Shown: positions 9,801-20,948, numbered from the stretch's first letter. The stretch: 64,000 bases of DNA from Dromiciops gliroides (GCF_019393635.1 NC_057863.1:34407857-34471856), one strand, 5' to 3'. Numbers and translations are program-made. Notes: generated from the sequence alone by a model not told the origin.

Positions 9801-10570
9801 CTCAGGATGCTCCCGGGGTGGTCCATCGTACTATCTGGAAACCTTGCCCACCACATTGATAGACTGTTGACTGATGCCATTCTCTCCATGAACCACAAGC
9901 TGGAGACGAGTTTCTGCAGCCAAAACATTTATGTGTGTTTAAAAAGCAAATCACAGCATGCACTGTCGGGGGACTGTGTGTCTAGGAGAGCTGCCATTTT
10001 TAACTAAGGGTACACCAACTACCAAACAGTGACAGCTGATCTGCTTCTTACACTGTTGACACACATGCTGGAGAAAAAAAAATGGGTCTTACCAGCAACA
10101 TTCCTGGACTATGAATTATTCATGGACTTTACATGAGGCACTAGAAATCAACCCTGAGAGCTGACTTTGGGTAGCCCTTGGACAGGTGAGTACTTTGCCT
10201 ATTCATTATATCCCCACAAATACCAAAGGCAAGGCAGGTGGGGTTGCCCTTCCTCTGCCGTTTTTCCCCTTCAAGATTGCCTTTGAGGTTCATTTTATTT
10301 TATAAATATTATAAGTAAACATTGGTTGTTCCGGCTGCAGGAGAGTGGCCCACAGCCCATCCAACTGTAAGTATGAGTCTGCCCAATTGGCATTTTTCCA
10401 GCTTCCTAAATTAAAAAAATAATTTAAATAGATAGAACATATATACAATATGAAAAATAAAGAGATTTTAATGAAGTATAAATGGTAATTACTGGTCTCA
10501 GAATCAACGGGACCTAGAATGAAGCTCTCCCCTGCCTGCCCTCCTCAACTGTGACATACACTAGCGGTGT
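9801..10570. other. Unique block, candidate conserved noncoding DNA
   Basis: About 770 bp free of recognised repeats. It holds the only well-formed splice-donor-like word in the neighbourhood (ggacag/gtgagtac at 10180-10195), but no coding exon can be argued. Confidence 0.35.
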
Positions 10571-10710
10571 GATACTGAAAAAGTCAGAAGATCAGAGATT
10601 CAGAGCTGAAAGGGACCTTCAGAAGTGGAAATTGAGGCTTTGAGAGGTGACCCAGGGTCACATAGCTAGTAAACATTCATGTAATTTAAATTTTAGGCAC
10701 AGGTTTTGAT
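10571..10710 (-). mobile_element. THER/MIR-like repeat
   Basis: 'cagagattcagagctgaaag', 'ggaccttcagaag', 'tgacccagggtcacatagct' in antisense order. It is short and old. Confidence 0.55.
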
Positions 10711-10917
10711 TCTTGGTATCTCTGCTCTTCTAGTAGGGTTATTATTAGCTATCCTTCATCTGATTTCCTCTTTCTTGGGATAATCTACAACTTTCTGTTT
10801 TCTGTCCATGTGTTGTGGTGTTGCTGCTGTTTCCTGTGAGGATTCCATGACCTCTTTAGAGTAGTGATGCATTATTGCTTACTGGGCACTGTGATATTTT
10901 GAGGTTTGATTTAAGCA
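10711..10917. other. Unique sequence
   Basis: Nothing recognised. Confidence 0.35.
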
Positions 10918-11290
10918 TTATAGGATCACACATTTGGAGCCTGGAAGGGACCTCAGAGACCTTCCAGTCCAGGGGTTCTTAACCTGGGGTGAAGATTTCA
11001 GGGGATCTGTGAGCCTGGATGGGAAAATCATTGCATCTTTACCGTCACTAACTAACTTTGAACTGAAGATGAGCATTTTATTTAACTATTTAAACAGGTT
11101 ATTCTGAAAAGGGTCCCGTCTATTTCCTTGGTCTGCCAAAGGTGTCCATGACACACAAAAAGGAAAAGAGAACCAACTCGAGTCTGACCTCCTCATTTCA
11201 CAGGTGAGAGGAGGCTCAGCCAAGTCAAAGGGTCATTGCTTGGGTCACAATGCTAAATTTCTGAGGCAGGATTTGAACCCAGCTCCTCCT
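10918..11290 (-). mobile_element. THER/MIR-like repeat split by a DNA transposon
   Basis: Left part 'ataggatcacacatttggag', 'gaagggacctcagaga'; right part 'cctcctcatttcacaggtga', 'tctgaggcaggatttgaacc'. The two halves make one THER-like element once the 200-bp guest is removed. Confidence 0.6.
10971..11178. mobile_element. Miniature hAT-like DNA transposon (candidate)
   Basis: About 205 bp with imperfect inverted ends, ccaggggttcttaacctggg on the left against a right end whose reverse complement reads gttggttctcttttcctt. No coding capacity. The class is inferred from end structure only. Confidence 0.45.
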
Positions 11291-11478
11291 GCCCCTGACT
11301 AGAGAGCACATGAAAAAAAAAATGACTTGGTCAGACTGTCTGCTATCATAATGTGATCAGCCACTAGGAGCAGCAGGAGGACCACAGTGCCTAGAACCCC
11401 TTCCCATTAGATGCCATGATAGCAGTACTGTAGGTAAGCATGCATCTCACCATGCCCATCTTCTTTTATGCCCTGCTT
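11291..11478. other. Unique sequence
   Basis: Nothing recognised. Confidence 0.35.
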
Positions 11479-11495
11479 AAAAGGTAAAGTCACAG

Positions 11496-11662
11496 GGGGG
11501 CAGCTAGGTGGCTCAGTGAATAAAGTGCTGGCCCTAGATTCAGGAGTACCTGAGTTCAAATCCAGCCTCAGACACTTGACACTTACTAGCTGTGTGACCC
11601 TGGGCAAGTCACTTAACCCCCATTGCCCCACAAAAAAACCAACAAAAACAAAAACAAAAACA
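11496..11662 (+). mobile_element. CORE-SINE, 'attgccccac' subfamily
   Basis: Complete plus-strand copy with an (A)nC tail. A perfect 17-bp target duplication, aaaaggtaaagtcacag, is at 11479-11495 and 11663-11679, so it is fairly young. Confidence 0.94.
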
Positions 11663-11679
11663 AAAAGGTAAAGTCACAG

Positions 11680-12104
11680 ACTCAGTAACCACTCTCTTTG
11701 CTTCTGTCAAGCAGTCTATTATGATCTGAACATATGCAAGTGAGACGCCAGGTCAGGGTTTTACTTACTAAGCACGTGCACCTTTGTAGTTGGCTTTGTA
11801 GTAAACAAATACTAAGGGGAGACTTATATTCCCCTCACCTCTTAGTTGTATAACCATGAAGCTCCAGTCTACCGTAACAAAAAAATAAAAAAATAAAAAA
11901 AAATCTCTAAAAGCAAAAGAAATTGTCAGGAGCTGACTGTTTTCATCTCATGATATCAAGGTCACCTTGGACACCTGTATAGATGAAATTCTGATAAAAA
12001 TTTTATGAAGATGAAAAGTGGGTTTATAAAGTGGTTTAGAAGTTATTGATGCTCCTTTAGTCACCTCTTTTTATATAATAATACTGTCTATGATTTATTT
12101 CTAA
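11680..12104. other. Unique sequence
   Basis: An A-rich stretch lies at 11878-11905. Nothing else recognised. Confidence 0.35.
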
Positions 12105-12232
12105 TCAAATATTTAGAGCTGGAGAATACCTGAGAGGCCAGTTAGTTCACCCCACCTCATTTTAGAGAGAAGGCCCAGCAAGGTTAAGTGACTTGCTTGA
12201 GGTCACACAGGCACTTACTAATAGTTTGGTAT
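12105..12232 (-). mobile_element. THER/MIR-like repeat
   Basis: 'tttagagctggagaatacct', 'gttaagtgacttgcttgagg', 'tcacacaggc' in antisense order. Confidence 0.6.
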
Positions 12233-12234
12233 TT

Positions 12235-12400
12235 TCAATCAAGCATTTATTAAACACCCACTATGTTCCAGGCATTGTACTAAATACCAGGGATGCTCCC
12301 AAACAAAACAAAAATAAAAAAAACACAAACCAAAAGCAGTCCCTGACCACAGCTCAGTTGCAGAGCTTGATGCTTGGAGAACTAAGCCCTCAGTGCTATC
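12235..12400 (-). mobile_element. LINE-2 3' end fragment
   Basis: 'caagcatttattaaacaccc', 'ctatgttccaggcattgtac' and 'agcagtccctgacc'. An A-rich expansion interrupts it at about 12300-12335. Confidence 0.65.
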
Positions 12401-12413
12401 AAAATTGCATCTC

Positions 12414-12559
12414 GGGGGCAGCTAGGTGGCACAGTGGATAGAGCACTGGCCCTGGATTCAAGAGGACCTGAGTTCAAATCTGGCCTCAGACACTTAATAC
12501 TTACTAGCTGTGTGACTCTGGGCAAGTCACTTAACTCCAATTGCCTCACCAAAAAAAAA
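12414..12559 (+). mobile_element. CORE-SINE, 'aattgcctcacc' subfamily
   Basis: Complete copy with a poly-A tail. The perfect target duplication aaaattgcatctc is at 12401-12413 and 12560-12572. Confidence 0.94.
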
Positions 12560-12572
12560 AAAATTGCATCTC

Positions 12573-12889
12573 ATCTAGCACAGATTTCCTCTTTGTGGAT
12601 TTAGTCTAGTTGGGCCACTTTAGAAGAACATCATATTCTCAAATGCCATTTCACTTTTCATTTAGCACCTTGGGGAGTTTGGTGCTAGAATTCAATGGTG
12701 GTGATTCTCCAGGTACTGATGAAAACTATCAATCATCAAAGGAATGTTGGGAACCCCATTCTATTTTCTATTTGTTAATTTTCCAGTCTTACAGATGGTT
12801 TGGTTGTCCCCTCAAGACCCCCACTGCAACTCATGGTGTGTTTGGCAGCACTATTCAATATCTTCCGCCATCTTCCCTCACTATGTTTA
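12573..12889. other. Unique sequence
   Basis: Nothing recognised; the open frames here have no domain features. Confidence 0.35.
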
Positions 12890-13025
12890 ACAAATGAGGC
12901 AGCACATGGGCTCTGGAGACAGGGGACTTTAACGTCAATCCCACCACAGCCTCAGTTAGAGTTTATGGGGTTAGACTGGACACGTCTGAGGTGTCTTCTG
13001 GCTCAAGATCTATGGCCCTACATGG
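12890..13025 (+). mobile_element. THER/MIR-like repeat, partial
   Basis: 'gggctctggagacagg', 'cacagcctcagtt', 'ggggttagactggaca' and 'ctgaggtgtcttctggctca' are the 3' part of the family in plus orientation. Confidence 0.45.
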
Positions 13026-13059
13026 GCTAGTATTGGGTTACTTTGCATTCTATATCAGC

Positions 13060-13410
13060 GTTGCCTTTGGCTGCTGGACATATTTGCAAAATAGGTATGA
13101 CTTCATCTGTGAGCCCCTTGAGAGAAGGCATTATTTCATCATTCTGTGCTACATGCTTGACACAGAAGTAAGAATAAGGATAAGGACTGTAATTTCTTTG
13201 GTACAGGGAACTCCCAGTGAGGAAGCTCCCTTTACCAATGCAAGTCAACACTTCTGCAGCCAGAGTATACAAGTTGTCTGGAAAACCAGGGAGTTGGGCC
13301 CCACAGGGTCACAAAGACCAGATGCGTCAGGGGCAGGATTTGAATCCAGGTCTTCCTGGCTTACATAGTAAGTGCTTAACAAATGCTTGTTGATTGAGTA
13401 ATTGTTTATT
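13060..13410 (+). mobile_element. LINE-2 3' end split by a CORE-like repeat
   Basis: The left part 'gtgagccccttgagagaagg' to 'gtgctacatgcttgacac' continues at about 13366 as 'acatagtaagtgcttaacaa' with the terminal 'tgcttgttgattgag'. The intervening 200 bp is a different repeat. Confidence 0.7.
13180..13366 (-). mobile_element. CORE-like repeat with 'accaatgca' signature
   Basis: Begins 'ctttggtacagggaactccc', holds 'ccctttaccaatgcaagtca' and 'cacagggtcacaaag', and ends 'ggatttgaatccaggtcttc'. The same layout recurs at 14868, 22858 and 47660, so it is a family. I do not know its name. Confidence 0.55.
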
Positions 13411-13436
13411 TGAACACTGAAGATATGAAAGCACAT

Positions 13437-13735
13437 TTTATCTATATAACAACAACAATAATGATGACGATGACAATAATAATAGCTAGCATCTATAAGA
13501 AAGTCTTAAGATTTGTCAAGTGCTAGGCAAACCATTATTATCTCATTTTATACTTTTAATAACCCTAGGGGAAGTGGTGGGTAAAATACCCCATTTTACA
13601 GATGAGAAAACTGAGGCAGAGAGAGATAAAGTGACTTGCCCAGGGTCACACAGCTAGTAGGCATCTGAGGTTGGATTTGAAGAAGGGTCTCCCTGACTCC
13701 AGGCCCAGCATTCTATACATTCAACCACCTTAGTG
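13437..13735 (-). mobile_element. MAR1-type CORE-SINE
   Basis: Antisense order: (aataat) tail, 'aatagctagcatct', 'aaccattattatctcatttt', 'cagatgagaaaactgaggca', 'gtgacttgcccagggtcaca' and 'ctgactccaggcccagca'. Confidence 0.8.
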
Positions 13736-14116
13736 CTTGTTATTTGCCCTAGACAACCTTAGCACACTACTTGACCTCATCAAGGTCAAGAAAGCAAGCC
13801 ACTGAGCTCATTGGATCTGCATTGATTCCACTGGCACCAAGGCAACTGTATCAGTCTTGCTGCCTGGAAAGTGAAGGGAATGATTTATAAGTGAATGACT
13901 TTATAGAAGCGAGATAATGATCTTGCCGCTCTACAAAGTATTAAGTACTGGACGAGTAATTGACAATTAAAGAAAGCTTTTTTTTTTTTTTAAGTCCTGA
14001 CTCCGATGGTTTCTGGGTACTATCTTTTTATGGTGTCATTTTAAAAGTTTTTCCAGCCTAAGCAGTGGAAATGTTTATTTGGAGAAAATGGGTTTCTATG
14101 TGGGATGAGTTAATGT
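13736..14116. other. Unique sequence
   Basis: Nothing recognised. A 13-base T run lies near 13979. Confidence 0.35.

Positions 14117-14192
<76 letters not shown>
14117..14192 (+). repeat. Compound (GT)n(GA)n microsatellite
   Basis: About 18 pure GT units to 14154 run directly into about 20 pure GA units. The long pure tracts imply a high mutation rate. Confidence 0.97.
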
Positions 14193-14199
<7 letters not shown>

Positions 14200-14640
14200 T
14201 ATCAAAACATGTTGGAAACATTTTCTGAACCATTTTTCAATTATCTTTAATGAAGATTTAAAGTTTTATGGATTTAGGGACTGTTTGAGAGCTGGTTAAA
14301 TATTAATCACTAGCTTAGAATTTCCCAATTACTCTTTTTCTTATGAAAACTGTGGAGCCAAATAATGGCTTGAGTAACTGGTAAATTCTTGGGTTTGAAA
14401 TTCAGATCTAATAAACAAACCAGCTCATACCTCTCCATACAAGGTGTCCCCAAAATAGTAGTTTTAAGCTACTAAAATCTTAGATTTAAGCTATTAAAAA
14501 TCCAGTTTTAAGCTATTAACACTTAATAAAGCTGTTAAAAATGTTCAAAGCTATTCAAGTTTAAAACTGCACCAAAACTTATATTATTTATATAGTTAGT
14601 ATATATTAACATATTATTTACATACATTTATGTATTATAT
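14193..14640. other. AT-rich unique sequence with degenerate short repeats
   Basis: Several imperfect copies of 'tttaagctattaaaa' lie between 14460 and 14580. No element is recognised. Confidence 0.4.
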
Positions 14641-14865
14641 AATATTATTATATTATCTTCATCTGTACATCAGAACCAGGATCAATTCAGGGGCTACTTC
14701 CTCCACATAGCATTGCCTGATCCCTCCCTCCATGAAATGGCTTGGACTGTTATCTTTTATTTACTTAGACTATGGGCATGTTGTAGATTTCGAACTCCCT
14801 GACAGGAGGGGCTATTTTCATTTTGTTTTGCTGCAGCAGCAGCAAATATCTAGTACGTTAAAAAA
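14641..14865 (+). mobile_element. LINE-2 3' end fragment
   Basis: 'gcattgcctgatccctccct' and, further on, 'gaactccctgacaggagggg' correspond to the plus-strand end of LINE-2. It is old. Confidence 0.55.
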
Positions 14866-14867
14866 AA

Positions 14868-15085
14868 ATCAGTAGTTTCATTGGTAGAAGGGTCTCCTGG
14901 TATGTATGGAAACTCCCTCTACCAATGCAGATTGACATCTGCTCTGTCTGCAACTACAGTTTTAGGCAGTTACCAGGGGACACTGAAAGGTTAAGTAATT
15001 TGCCTTGGTCACACTGCCAAGAGGAGTTAGCCTTGACATTACCAAAACCAAGTTTGCTTTCATTCAAGGCCAGCTCTCAATCCAT
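14868..15085 (-). mobile_element. CORE-like repeat with 'accaatgca' signature
   Basis: 'ggaaactccctctaccaatg', 'cagattgacatctgctctg', 'ggacactgaaaggttaagta' and 'ttgccttggtcacactgcc'. It is the same family as 13180. Confidence 0.55.
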
Positions 15086-15199
15086 TCCTATTTTGCCTGG
15101 TGCATCCACAAAACAGAGTTAATAACTGTTTTGTTGAATTGAATCCCTGCAGTTTCATAAGACAACTTCAACATCTGACCAGAAACCCCTCAGATTGTG

Positions 15200-15316
15200 T
15201 TGTCCCCCCAAATATAATATACGGTCTGGAAGGATAACGATTGTTTCTCATTTCTTTTTGTATACCCAGGGCTTAGCATTGTGCTTGGCTAATAGAAAGT
15301 GTCTAATAGATGCCTT
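15200..15316 (+). mobile_element. LINE-2 3' terminus
   Basis: 'ttctttttgtatacccaggg', 'cttagcattgtgcttggcta' and 'agatgcctt' form the end of LINE-2. The following pyrimidine array may have grown from its 3' tail. Confidence 0.6.
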
Positions 15317-15778
15317 CCTTCCTTTGTTCCATCATGTTTTCTTTCCTCCCTTGCTTTCTTCCTTCTTTCCTCTCTTCTTTTGTTCTATCATCTTTTTTTT
15401 CTTTCTTTCCTTCTCTCTTTCCTCCCTTTTCCTTCCCCTCATTTTTTTCTTCTTTTCTTTTGTTCTATCATCTTTCCTTCCTTTTTTCCTTCTCTCCTTC
15501 CTTCTTCCCCTTCCTTCCTTTCTTCCTTTGTTCCATCTTTTTTCCTTCCTTCCTTTCTTCCTTCTTTCTTTCCTTTTGTTCTACCATCTTTTCTTTTCTT
15601 CCTGTTCCCTTTCTTTCCTTTTCTCCCTTTCTTCCATCATCTTCTTTCTTCCTTTCCTCTCTTTTCTTCTTTCCTTGCTTCTTTTCTATCATCTATCTTC
15701 CTTCCTTCCTTCCTTCCTTCCTTCCTTCCTTCCTTCCTTCCTTCCTTCCTTCCTTCCTTCCTTCCTTCTTTTCTTCCC
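15317..15778 (+). repeat. Polypyrimidine tract, (CTTT/CTTC)n
   Basis: About 460 bp of almost pure pyrimidine on the plus strand. It is pure CTTC from about 15697 to 15767 and degenerate elsewhere. The long open frames in all three plus frames (up to 219 codons, F/L/P/S only) are artefacts. Confidence 0.97.
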
Positions 15779-16567
15779 TAGATGTCACCCAACAAGGGTA
15801 GAAGCCATGTTCCAGGGCTCACACTGTTTCCTTTTCATTTCCAGGGTGGATTAGATGGTATCTGGGATCCCTGCCTATGAGGTTCTCAAATTCTCTTGTT
15901 TATCTCTCTATATTAGCTGAAGGTCCTGATATTAAAAGAAAGGAAGCTGACTCACTGGCAGCCGGGTGAGTCAGGAGGTGTTTGTCTGGAAACTCCCCTC
16001 GAGTGAAAACAACAAACAGGAAACAGAAATGAGAATCAAGGAACAGGCCTGGAAATGATGGTGAATGTGTTGGTGTAAGACTGTGTATGTGGTGGGGGCG
16101 GCTGCAGGATCTTACCTCCATGCCTCCTATTTCTGAATTCCCCAGAGGACTCAGAACTCCAGGCCCTAATTATACTATATGGAGTTGGGGGCAGGAATGC
16201 TATCCAGGAGAAGCGTGTGTCTGAAGCTTTGTCCTGCTAGATCAGTAGCTATACAGAAGGGAGTGAAGGGGCTGAGCCCTCTGGATTTTCCCTTGAAACA
16301 AGGGTTAGAGGTGGAGAGAGGAGGGGCTTTTATTCAGCTCCCTAACGTCTAAGGAGATATAGAGCCTACTTCTTTATCTTCTTCCCTTTTCTTCTCCTCC
16401 AATTCCCTAAAGTCTGGAGTGGAAGGTGGCAAAGGGGCAAGGGTCTGGGGGGAATTATGGGATTCTACAGGAGATTGAGAGCGGAAAGGGACTGTAAGCG
16501 CCAGCTGCCTCAATTCCCTCTTATTTTATAGAAGGCTAAAGTGTTGGAATAGAGCCCCTTAAAAGAG
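15779..16567. other. Unique sequence
   Basis: About 790 bp with moderate GC content and no recognised repeat, except a THER-like scrap at 16460-16545 ('gcggaaagggactgta', 'ctcaattccctcttattt'). Confidence 0.35.
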
Positions 16568-16842
16568 GAATTCTTAAATCTGGGGGCCACAAACTTTACA
16601 TATGTATGTGCATGTGCATGTGCATGTGCATATGTATATGTATACACACATATATACACATATCTATAGACATACACACCTAGACATATAAATATATATG
16701 TATATGTGTATATATACATAAATATATTTGGCAGTTATATTTCAACATTATTGGTTTCCTTTGCAATCATACTATTTATTTTTGTATTTAAAAACATTGA
16801 TCAGAGGTGTTTATGATACATAAAAAGGCTTAGAGTTCCCTA
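16568..16842. mobile_element. Miniature hAT-like transposon with internal microsatellite
   Basis: The left end 'ggaattcttaaatctggggg' is an imperfect inverted match of the right end 'ggcttagagttccc'. The inner words 'attggtttcctttgcaatca' and 'atttaaaaacattg' are typical of the family seen at 10971. A CATATG/TATA microsatellite occupies 16598-16720. Confidence 0.45.
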
Positions 16843-17002
16843 TGTATTATTATTTATATTACTATTGATTTCATTATTAGTCTTAACTGGCAATTGGGTT
16901 CTACTAAAAAGCTATTGGAATTTGCTATATAGCTTTTTGTAAATATTATAACACTGAAAGTCTTATTAAAAACAAACAAACAAAGACTAAGAACCCTTGC
17001 TT

Positions 17003-17082
17003 AAAATTTCACAGAGATAGAACAGCCCTTGGATTCTGTCTGACTAATCTGGCTTCTCCATTTTACAGATGAGGAAACTGGG

Positions 17083-17157
<75 letters not shown>

Positions 17158-17220
17158 GCAGGTCGGGGATTCAAATCAGGATTCTTTGGCTCCCAACCCA
17201 GGACCCTTTGTCAATGTCCC
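17003..17220 (-). mobile_element. THER/MIR-like repeat carrying a (GTAA)n expansion
   Basis: 'ctccattttacagatgagga', 'aactgggg' is followed at once by (GTAA)n and then by 'gcaggtcggggattcaaatc'. The normal element has about one gtaagtaa-like word at that place, so the microsatellite grew inside the SINE. Confidence 0.7.
17083..17157 (+). repeat. (GTAA)n microsatellite
   Basis: About 18.5 uninterrupted units. Confidence 0.98.
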
Positions 17221-17268
17221 ACTCTCTTATTGGCAGAGGATGTTTAGGATCTGGAGTATACTGATGGA

Positions 17269-17485
17269 CAGTGGATAGAATGCCTGGCCTTGAGTCAAGA
17301 AGACCAGAATTCAAATCCTGCCTCAGACACTTACTAGCTATGTGATCCTGGACAAGTCACTTCACTCTGCCTCAGTTTCGTCATCTGTAAAATGAGCTGG
17401 AGATGGAAATGGCAAGCCACTCTGTTATCTTTGCCAAGAAAACTCCAAAATGGAGTTTTCATGGAGAGTTAGGCAAAACTGAACA
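17269..17485 (+). mobile_element. CORE-SINE with RTE-like tail
   Basis: The tRNA-like head 'agtggatagaatgcctggcc' and CORE block are followed by 'aaaatgagctggagatggaa' and 'gccaagaaaactccaaaatg'. This long tail resembles the 3' end of RTE LINEs and suggests RTE-driven mobilisation. The near-perfect target duplication rtatactgatgga is at 17256-17268 and 17486-17498. Confidence 0.8.
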
Positions 17486-17498
17486 GCATACTGATGGA

Positions 17499-18384
17499 GA
17501 ATGATTAGAATGAATCCCCAGTTTAAATGTTGCTATAATCAGGAGCCCATCAACCAAGAGGTACAAACTAGTCATTAGGTCATAACTGTACAGAGTCCTT
17601 CTCTTTTAGGGAAACAGAAAGGAGCTAGTTGGTGGTGGAATTCACACAATCATGTATGCAAGTGACACGATACAATTCACACTCAAACTTTAACTCTGAT
17701 GATCTCTCCAGACAGCACTGAATTCTTTTGTTTAAGTAATGCTGGCTAATAGGGATTTAAGTGGTAACTGGTGGGAGGGCATGGAAGCATTGGTGCATGT
17801 GAAATAAGAACACCCACAGTGTAAAATTTCTTGATGAAAGAGATTTTAGAAGGGAATCAGAGACCTCCTGAAGGTACAGATCCTGTCACTTGTAAAGTCA
17901 TGTTGAGGTTCATGTCTGGGAGTGGGGTGGGGTTAACAGAGACTTAAGCTTAGGGGGGAAATAGAGGAAGAAAGAGATTTTTTGTTGTTGCTGTTTTTTA
18001 ACCACTGCCTCAAAAAAGAATGATGTATGCTTTTTCTCCATCTGTGTTTTTAACAGGCTAGATTTCATCTAGGTCTGCTTACTGTTAAAATACACCATGC
18101 ATGCTTTAATTTTAATGGAAGAAGAGCTAAAATAAATATAGCAAGACATACGTGTCTGATTTACTAGGAAGGACAGAATGACTAAATCATATCTTCAAAG
18201 GAATTGAGATCAGGAACTCTGATTTCTACTTGGCAACTGTAATTCCCCATTATGGGTCTTCCTGAAACAGTTTTAAATGGGTTACCTTTATTCCAACCAT
18301 CAATCTTCTACTTGTCAGCTAGTCCAATAATTGTATTAGGCCATCAGAGCTAGTCTCAAGTCATGTATAACAAATCTAGGAGGC
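17499..18384. other. Unique sequence
   Basis: About 885 bp without a recognised repeat or gene. Confidence 0.35.
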
Positions 18385-18565
18385 CACGTGTTGCAAAAAA
18401 ACACTGGTTTTAGAGTCAGAAAACCTGGGTTCAAATCTTACCCTACCCTCTTTGATACAGGAAAAATAATTTAGTTTCCTAGCACTCAGTTACCTCATGT
18501 GGAAAATAAGGAAGTTGGACTAGTTGGCCTCTGAAGTCTCTCCTGGTTCTAGCTCAAGAATCCTC
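18385..18565 (+). mobile_element. THER/MIR-like repeat
   Basis: 'ggttttagagtcagaaaacc', 'gggttcaaatctta', 'aaggaagttggactagttgg' and 'cctctgaagtctctcctggt' is the full plus-strand layout. Confidence 0.65.
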
Positions 18566-18880
18566 TGCCCATCCATCCATCAATCAACCAATCAATACAA
18601 ATTTCTTAAGCAACTATCATGTAACAGGCAATATGCTAAGAGTTGGGGATACAAAAGAGGCTCCAAACAGTGCCTGTCCTCAAGGAACTTACCATCTAAT
18701 GAGGGAGATAACACTCAAACAAATATATAAAAAGCAAGCTATATACAGGAAAGAGGAAATAATTAAGAGTGGGAAGGCACTAGAATGAAAAGGGGTTGAG
18801 GAAGGTTTCCAGTAAAAGATGGTATTGCTTGATTGAAAAAGGGGCTTATGCTTAATGCTAAGGCTTTAGTCTTTGTCAAG
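18566..18880 (-). mobile_element. LINE-2 3' region
   Basis: 'caaatttcttaagcaactat', 'aggcaatatgctaagagttg', 'cagtgcctgtcctcaaggaa' and 'atctaatgagggagataaca'. Confidence 0.7.
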
Positions 18881-18969
18881 ACAGGCCATTATGTCTCAAG
18901 AGGTATTTGTATTTTATAAATCAATGAAAACCTACCTACATTTCTACTAAATTTACCCACAGTATTCTT

Positions 18970-19222
18970 AGCTCATTTTTGTTGTTGTTTAGTCCTGTTC
19001 AACTCATTATGATCTCATGTGGTGTTTTCTTGGCAAAATGGATTGGTTTGCCATTTTCTTCTCCAGCTCATGTTACAGATCAGCAACTGAGACAAACAGG
19101 GTTAAGTGACTTGCCCAGGGTCACACAGCTAGTAAATGTTTGAGGCCAGATTTGAACTCAGGAAGATAAATCTTCCTGACCCCAGGCCTGGTACTCTACT
19201 CACTGCACCACCCAGCTGCCTG
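18970..19222 (-). mobile_element. CORE-SINE with RTE-like tail
   Basis: Antisense order: 'ttgttgttgtttagtcctgt', 'ttttcttggcaaaatggatt', 'ggtttgccattttcttctcc', 'agggttaagtgacttgccca' and 'caccacccagctgcc'. Confidence 0.82.
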
Positions 19223-19949
19223 GCTCTTAGATCATACTTGGAGTAAATACCTTTGAAAACATATGGGTAAAGATGAATTACCAATATCTTTATCTTATTA
19301 GGTAATATGTCTTTGTAATGTATCTGCAGCACCTGAGTCACCCCCTCTTACATATGGACTTCCAGGAAATTGACCCCAGCCTTTAGGACATTTTGTGAAG
19401 AGCCATTAAAACTTACAGCTCATAATCTCCCATCAATATATTTACTTTTACCAGTCAGTCAGAATACAGATTATTTCAATACAAAAGACAAATCAAATAG
19501 CATAGAATAACATTAAAAATAAGTGGAGGAAACAGGTAAGGAGGAAAGGAGAAAAGAGCTGGCAATCCCAAAAGCAAAACTTGTCTTTCAATAATAATAA
19601 AAAAGGATTAAACCTTGGAGAATAATTAGAATTAATATTTTAGTAAAAGAAATGTAATTTGTTTCTTTTAATATTCTATCTACTTAATAGTTTTCATAGT
19701 TGAAATAGACAGAAAAGATTAAGATAGATTTCATTCCCTCTAGGCAATTTCAAGAATAACTAGAGAAAAATGTCAGAATAGAAATTAGATTTATTATTTC
19801 AATCAATAAATAACTTTATTAAACATCTAATATACTTGGGTTGGCACTAAACCCTAGGAATGAAAAGGTAAAAATGAAACGGTCTCTGTCCTCAAGGAGC
19901 TTACATTCCTTTAGATTTCTTATAGAAATAAGTGTGAATATTATGAATT
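19223..19949. other. AT-rich sequence with an inserted LINE-2 end
   Basis: Mostly unassigned. A minus-strand LINE-2 end lies at 19800-19925 ('taactttattaaacatctaa', 'tctgtcctcaaggagcttac'). Confidence 0.45.
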
Positions 19950-20394
19950 CTCCCATAAAAGAAAAAAAAGAATTTGATTAAGAAACAAAATCTATGAATA
20001 CATTGTTTACAGTAAGCACATTTAATAGAAAATGCCATACATATTTATGATTGGACAGGTTGATTTAAACTAGATCATGCTACTATAAGTTCCAAAAAGT
20101 GAGGAGGAGAAGTAATGCTATCTGATCACTTCATACTAGAAATAATAGAAAGAAAAACAGGCTATTACTTAATAGAGAAATAAAAATTCATAATAAATAT
20201 GTAATAATTATTAATGTACAGGCACACAATTTTATGATAAAATTTTGAAAAGATGATTATCATATATACAAGCAGAAAAAGACAAAATATAATAATAGGA
20301 GACCTTAATCTTTCATTGCCAGAATATGAAAAATCAAATGACAAGATTAACTATAAAGAAATCATTTATTTAAGTTGCTTATTAGAGTAATTGT

Positions 20395-20520
20395 TATTAT
20401 TAGATGCATATAAGCTTCTCAACAGCAAGGACATTTTGATATTTGTGTTCTCATTCCCAGTATCTAACATTGGGACTAAAACAATTAATAAATGGTTAAT
20501 GATTGATAAATGCTAACTAA
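20395..20520 (+). mobile_element. LINE-2 3' end inside the L1
   Basis: 'taagcttctcaacagcaagg', 'acattttgatatttgtgttc', 'cagtatctaacattgggact' and 'aataaatggttaatgattga' give the plus-strand end with its TGATTGA-like terminus. Confidence 0.6.
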
Positions 20521-20948
20521 ATGGATGAAGGTAACTAATCTGTACTCTTTTAAAGTACATATGGAACACACAAAAATTGATCATAAAAGAGCCCCAGAAA
20601 TATTGAAGGCAGAAATAATACATAGTATATTATAGTACAGTGCAATAAATTAGAATCAAATAGCTAACATTAACAAAAAATACAACTATATGGAAACTTT
20701 AACAATAAACTTTTAACCAATGATTAGGATAAAGGAGGGAAACATCAACAAGAGAACATTTAAAAGACAGAGAACAATAACAGCATAAATCAAAATGTAT
20801 GGATTTAAGTCCAAGTAGTTCTTAGATCTAAATCACTATATTAACACTGATAAGAAAGAAAAGGAAAAAATACATAAATTAACCTTTTAAGCTAGAAGGG
20901 GGAGGGAAGCCTTAATCCAAAGGAAAATTAAAAAGATATTACAAAGTA

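Noticed and set aside
10094-10187. Exon ending in a strong donor (ggacag/gtgagtac)
   Set aside because: The acceptor side is weak, the frame has a stop before the donor, and no partner exon is visible.
15195-15854. Overlapping plus-strand open frames of 160-219 codons
   Set aside because: F/L/P/S-only translation of a polypyrimidine tract, open in all three frames.
17083-17157. CRISPR-like or telomere-like array
   Set aside because: It is a simple tetranucleotide microsatellite without spacers.
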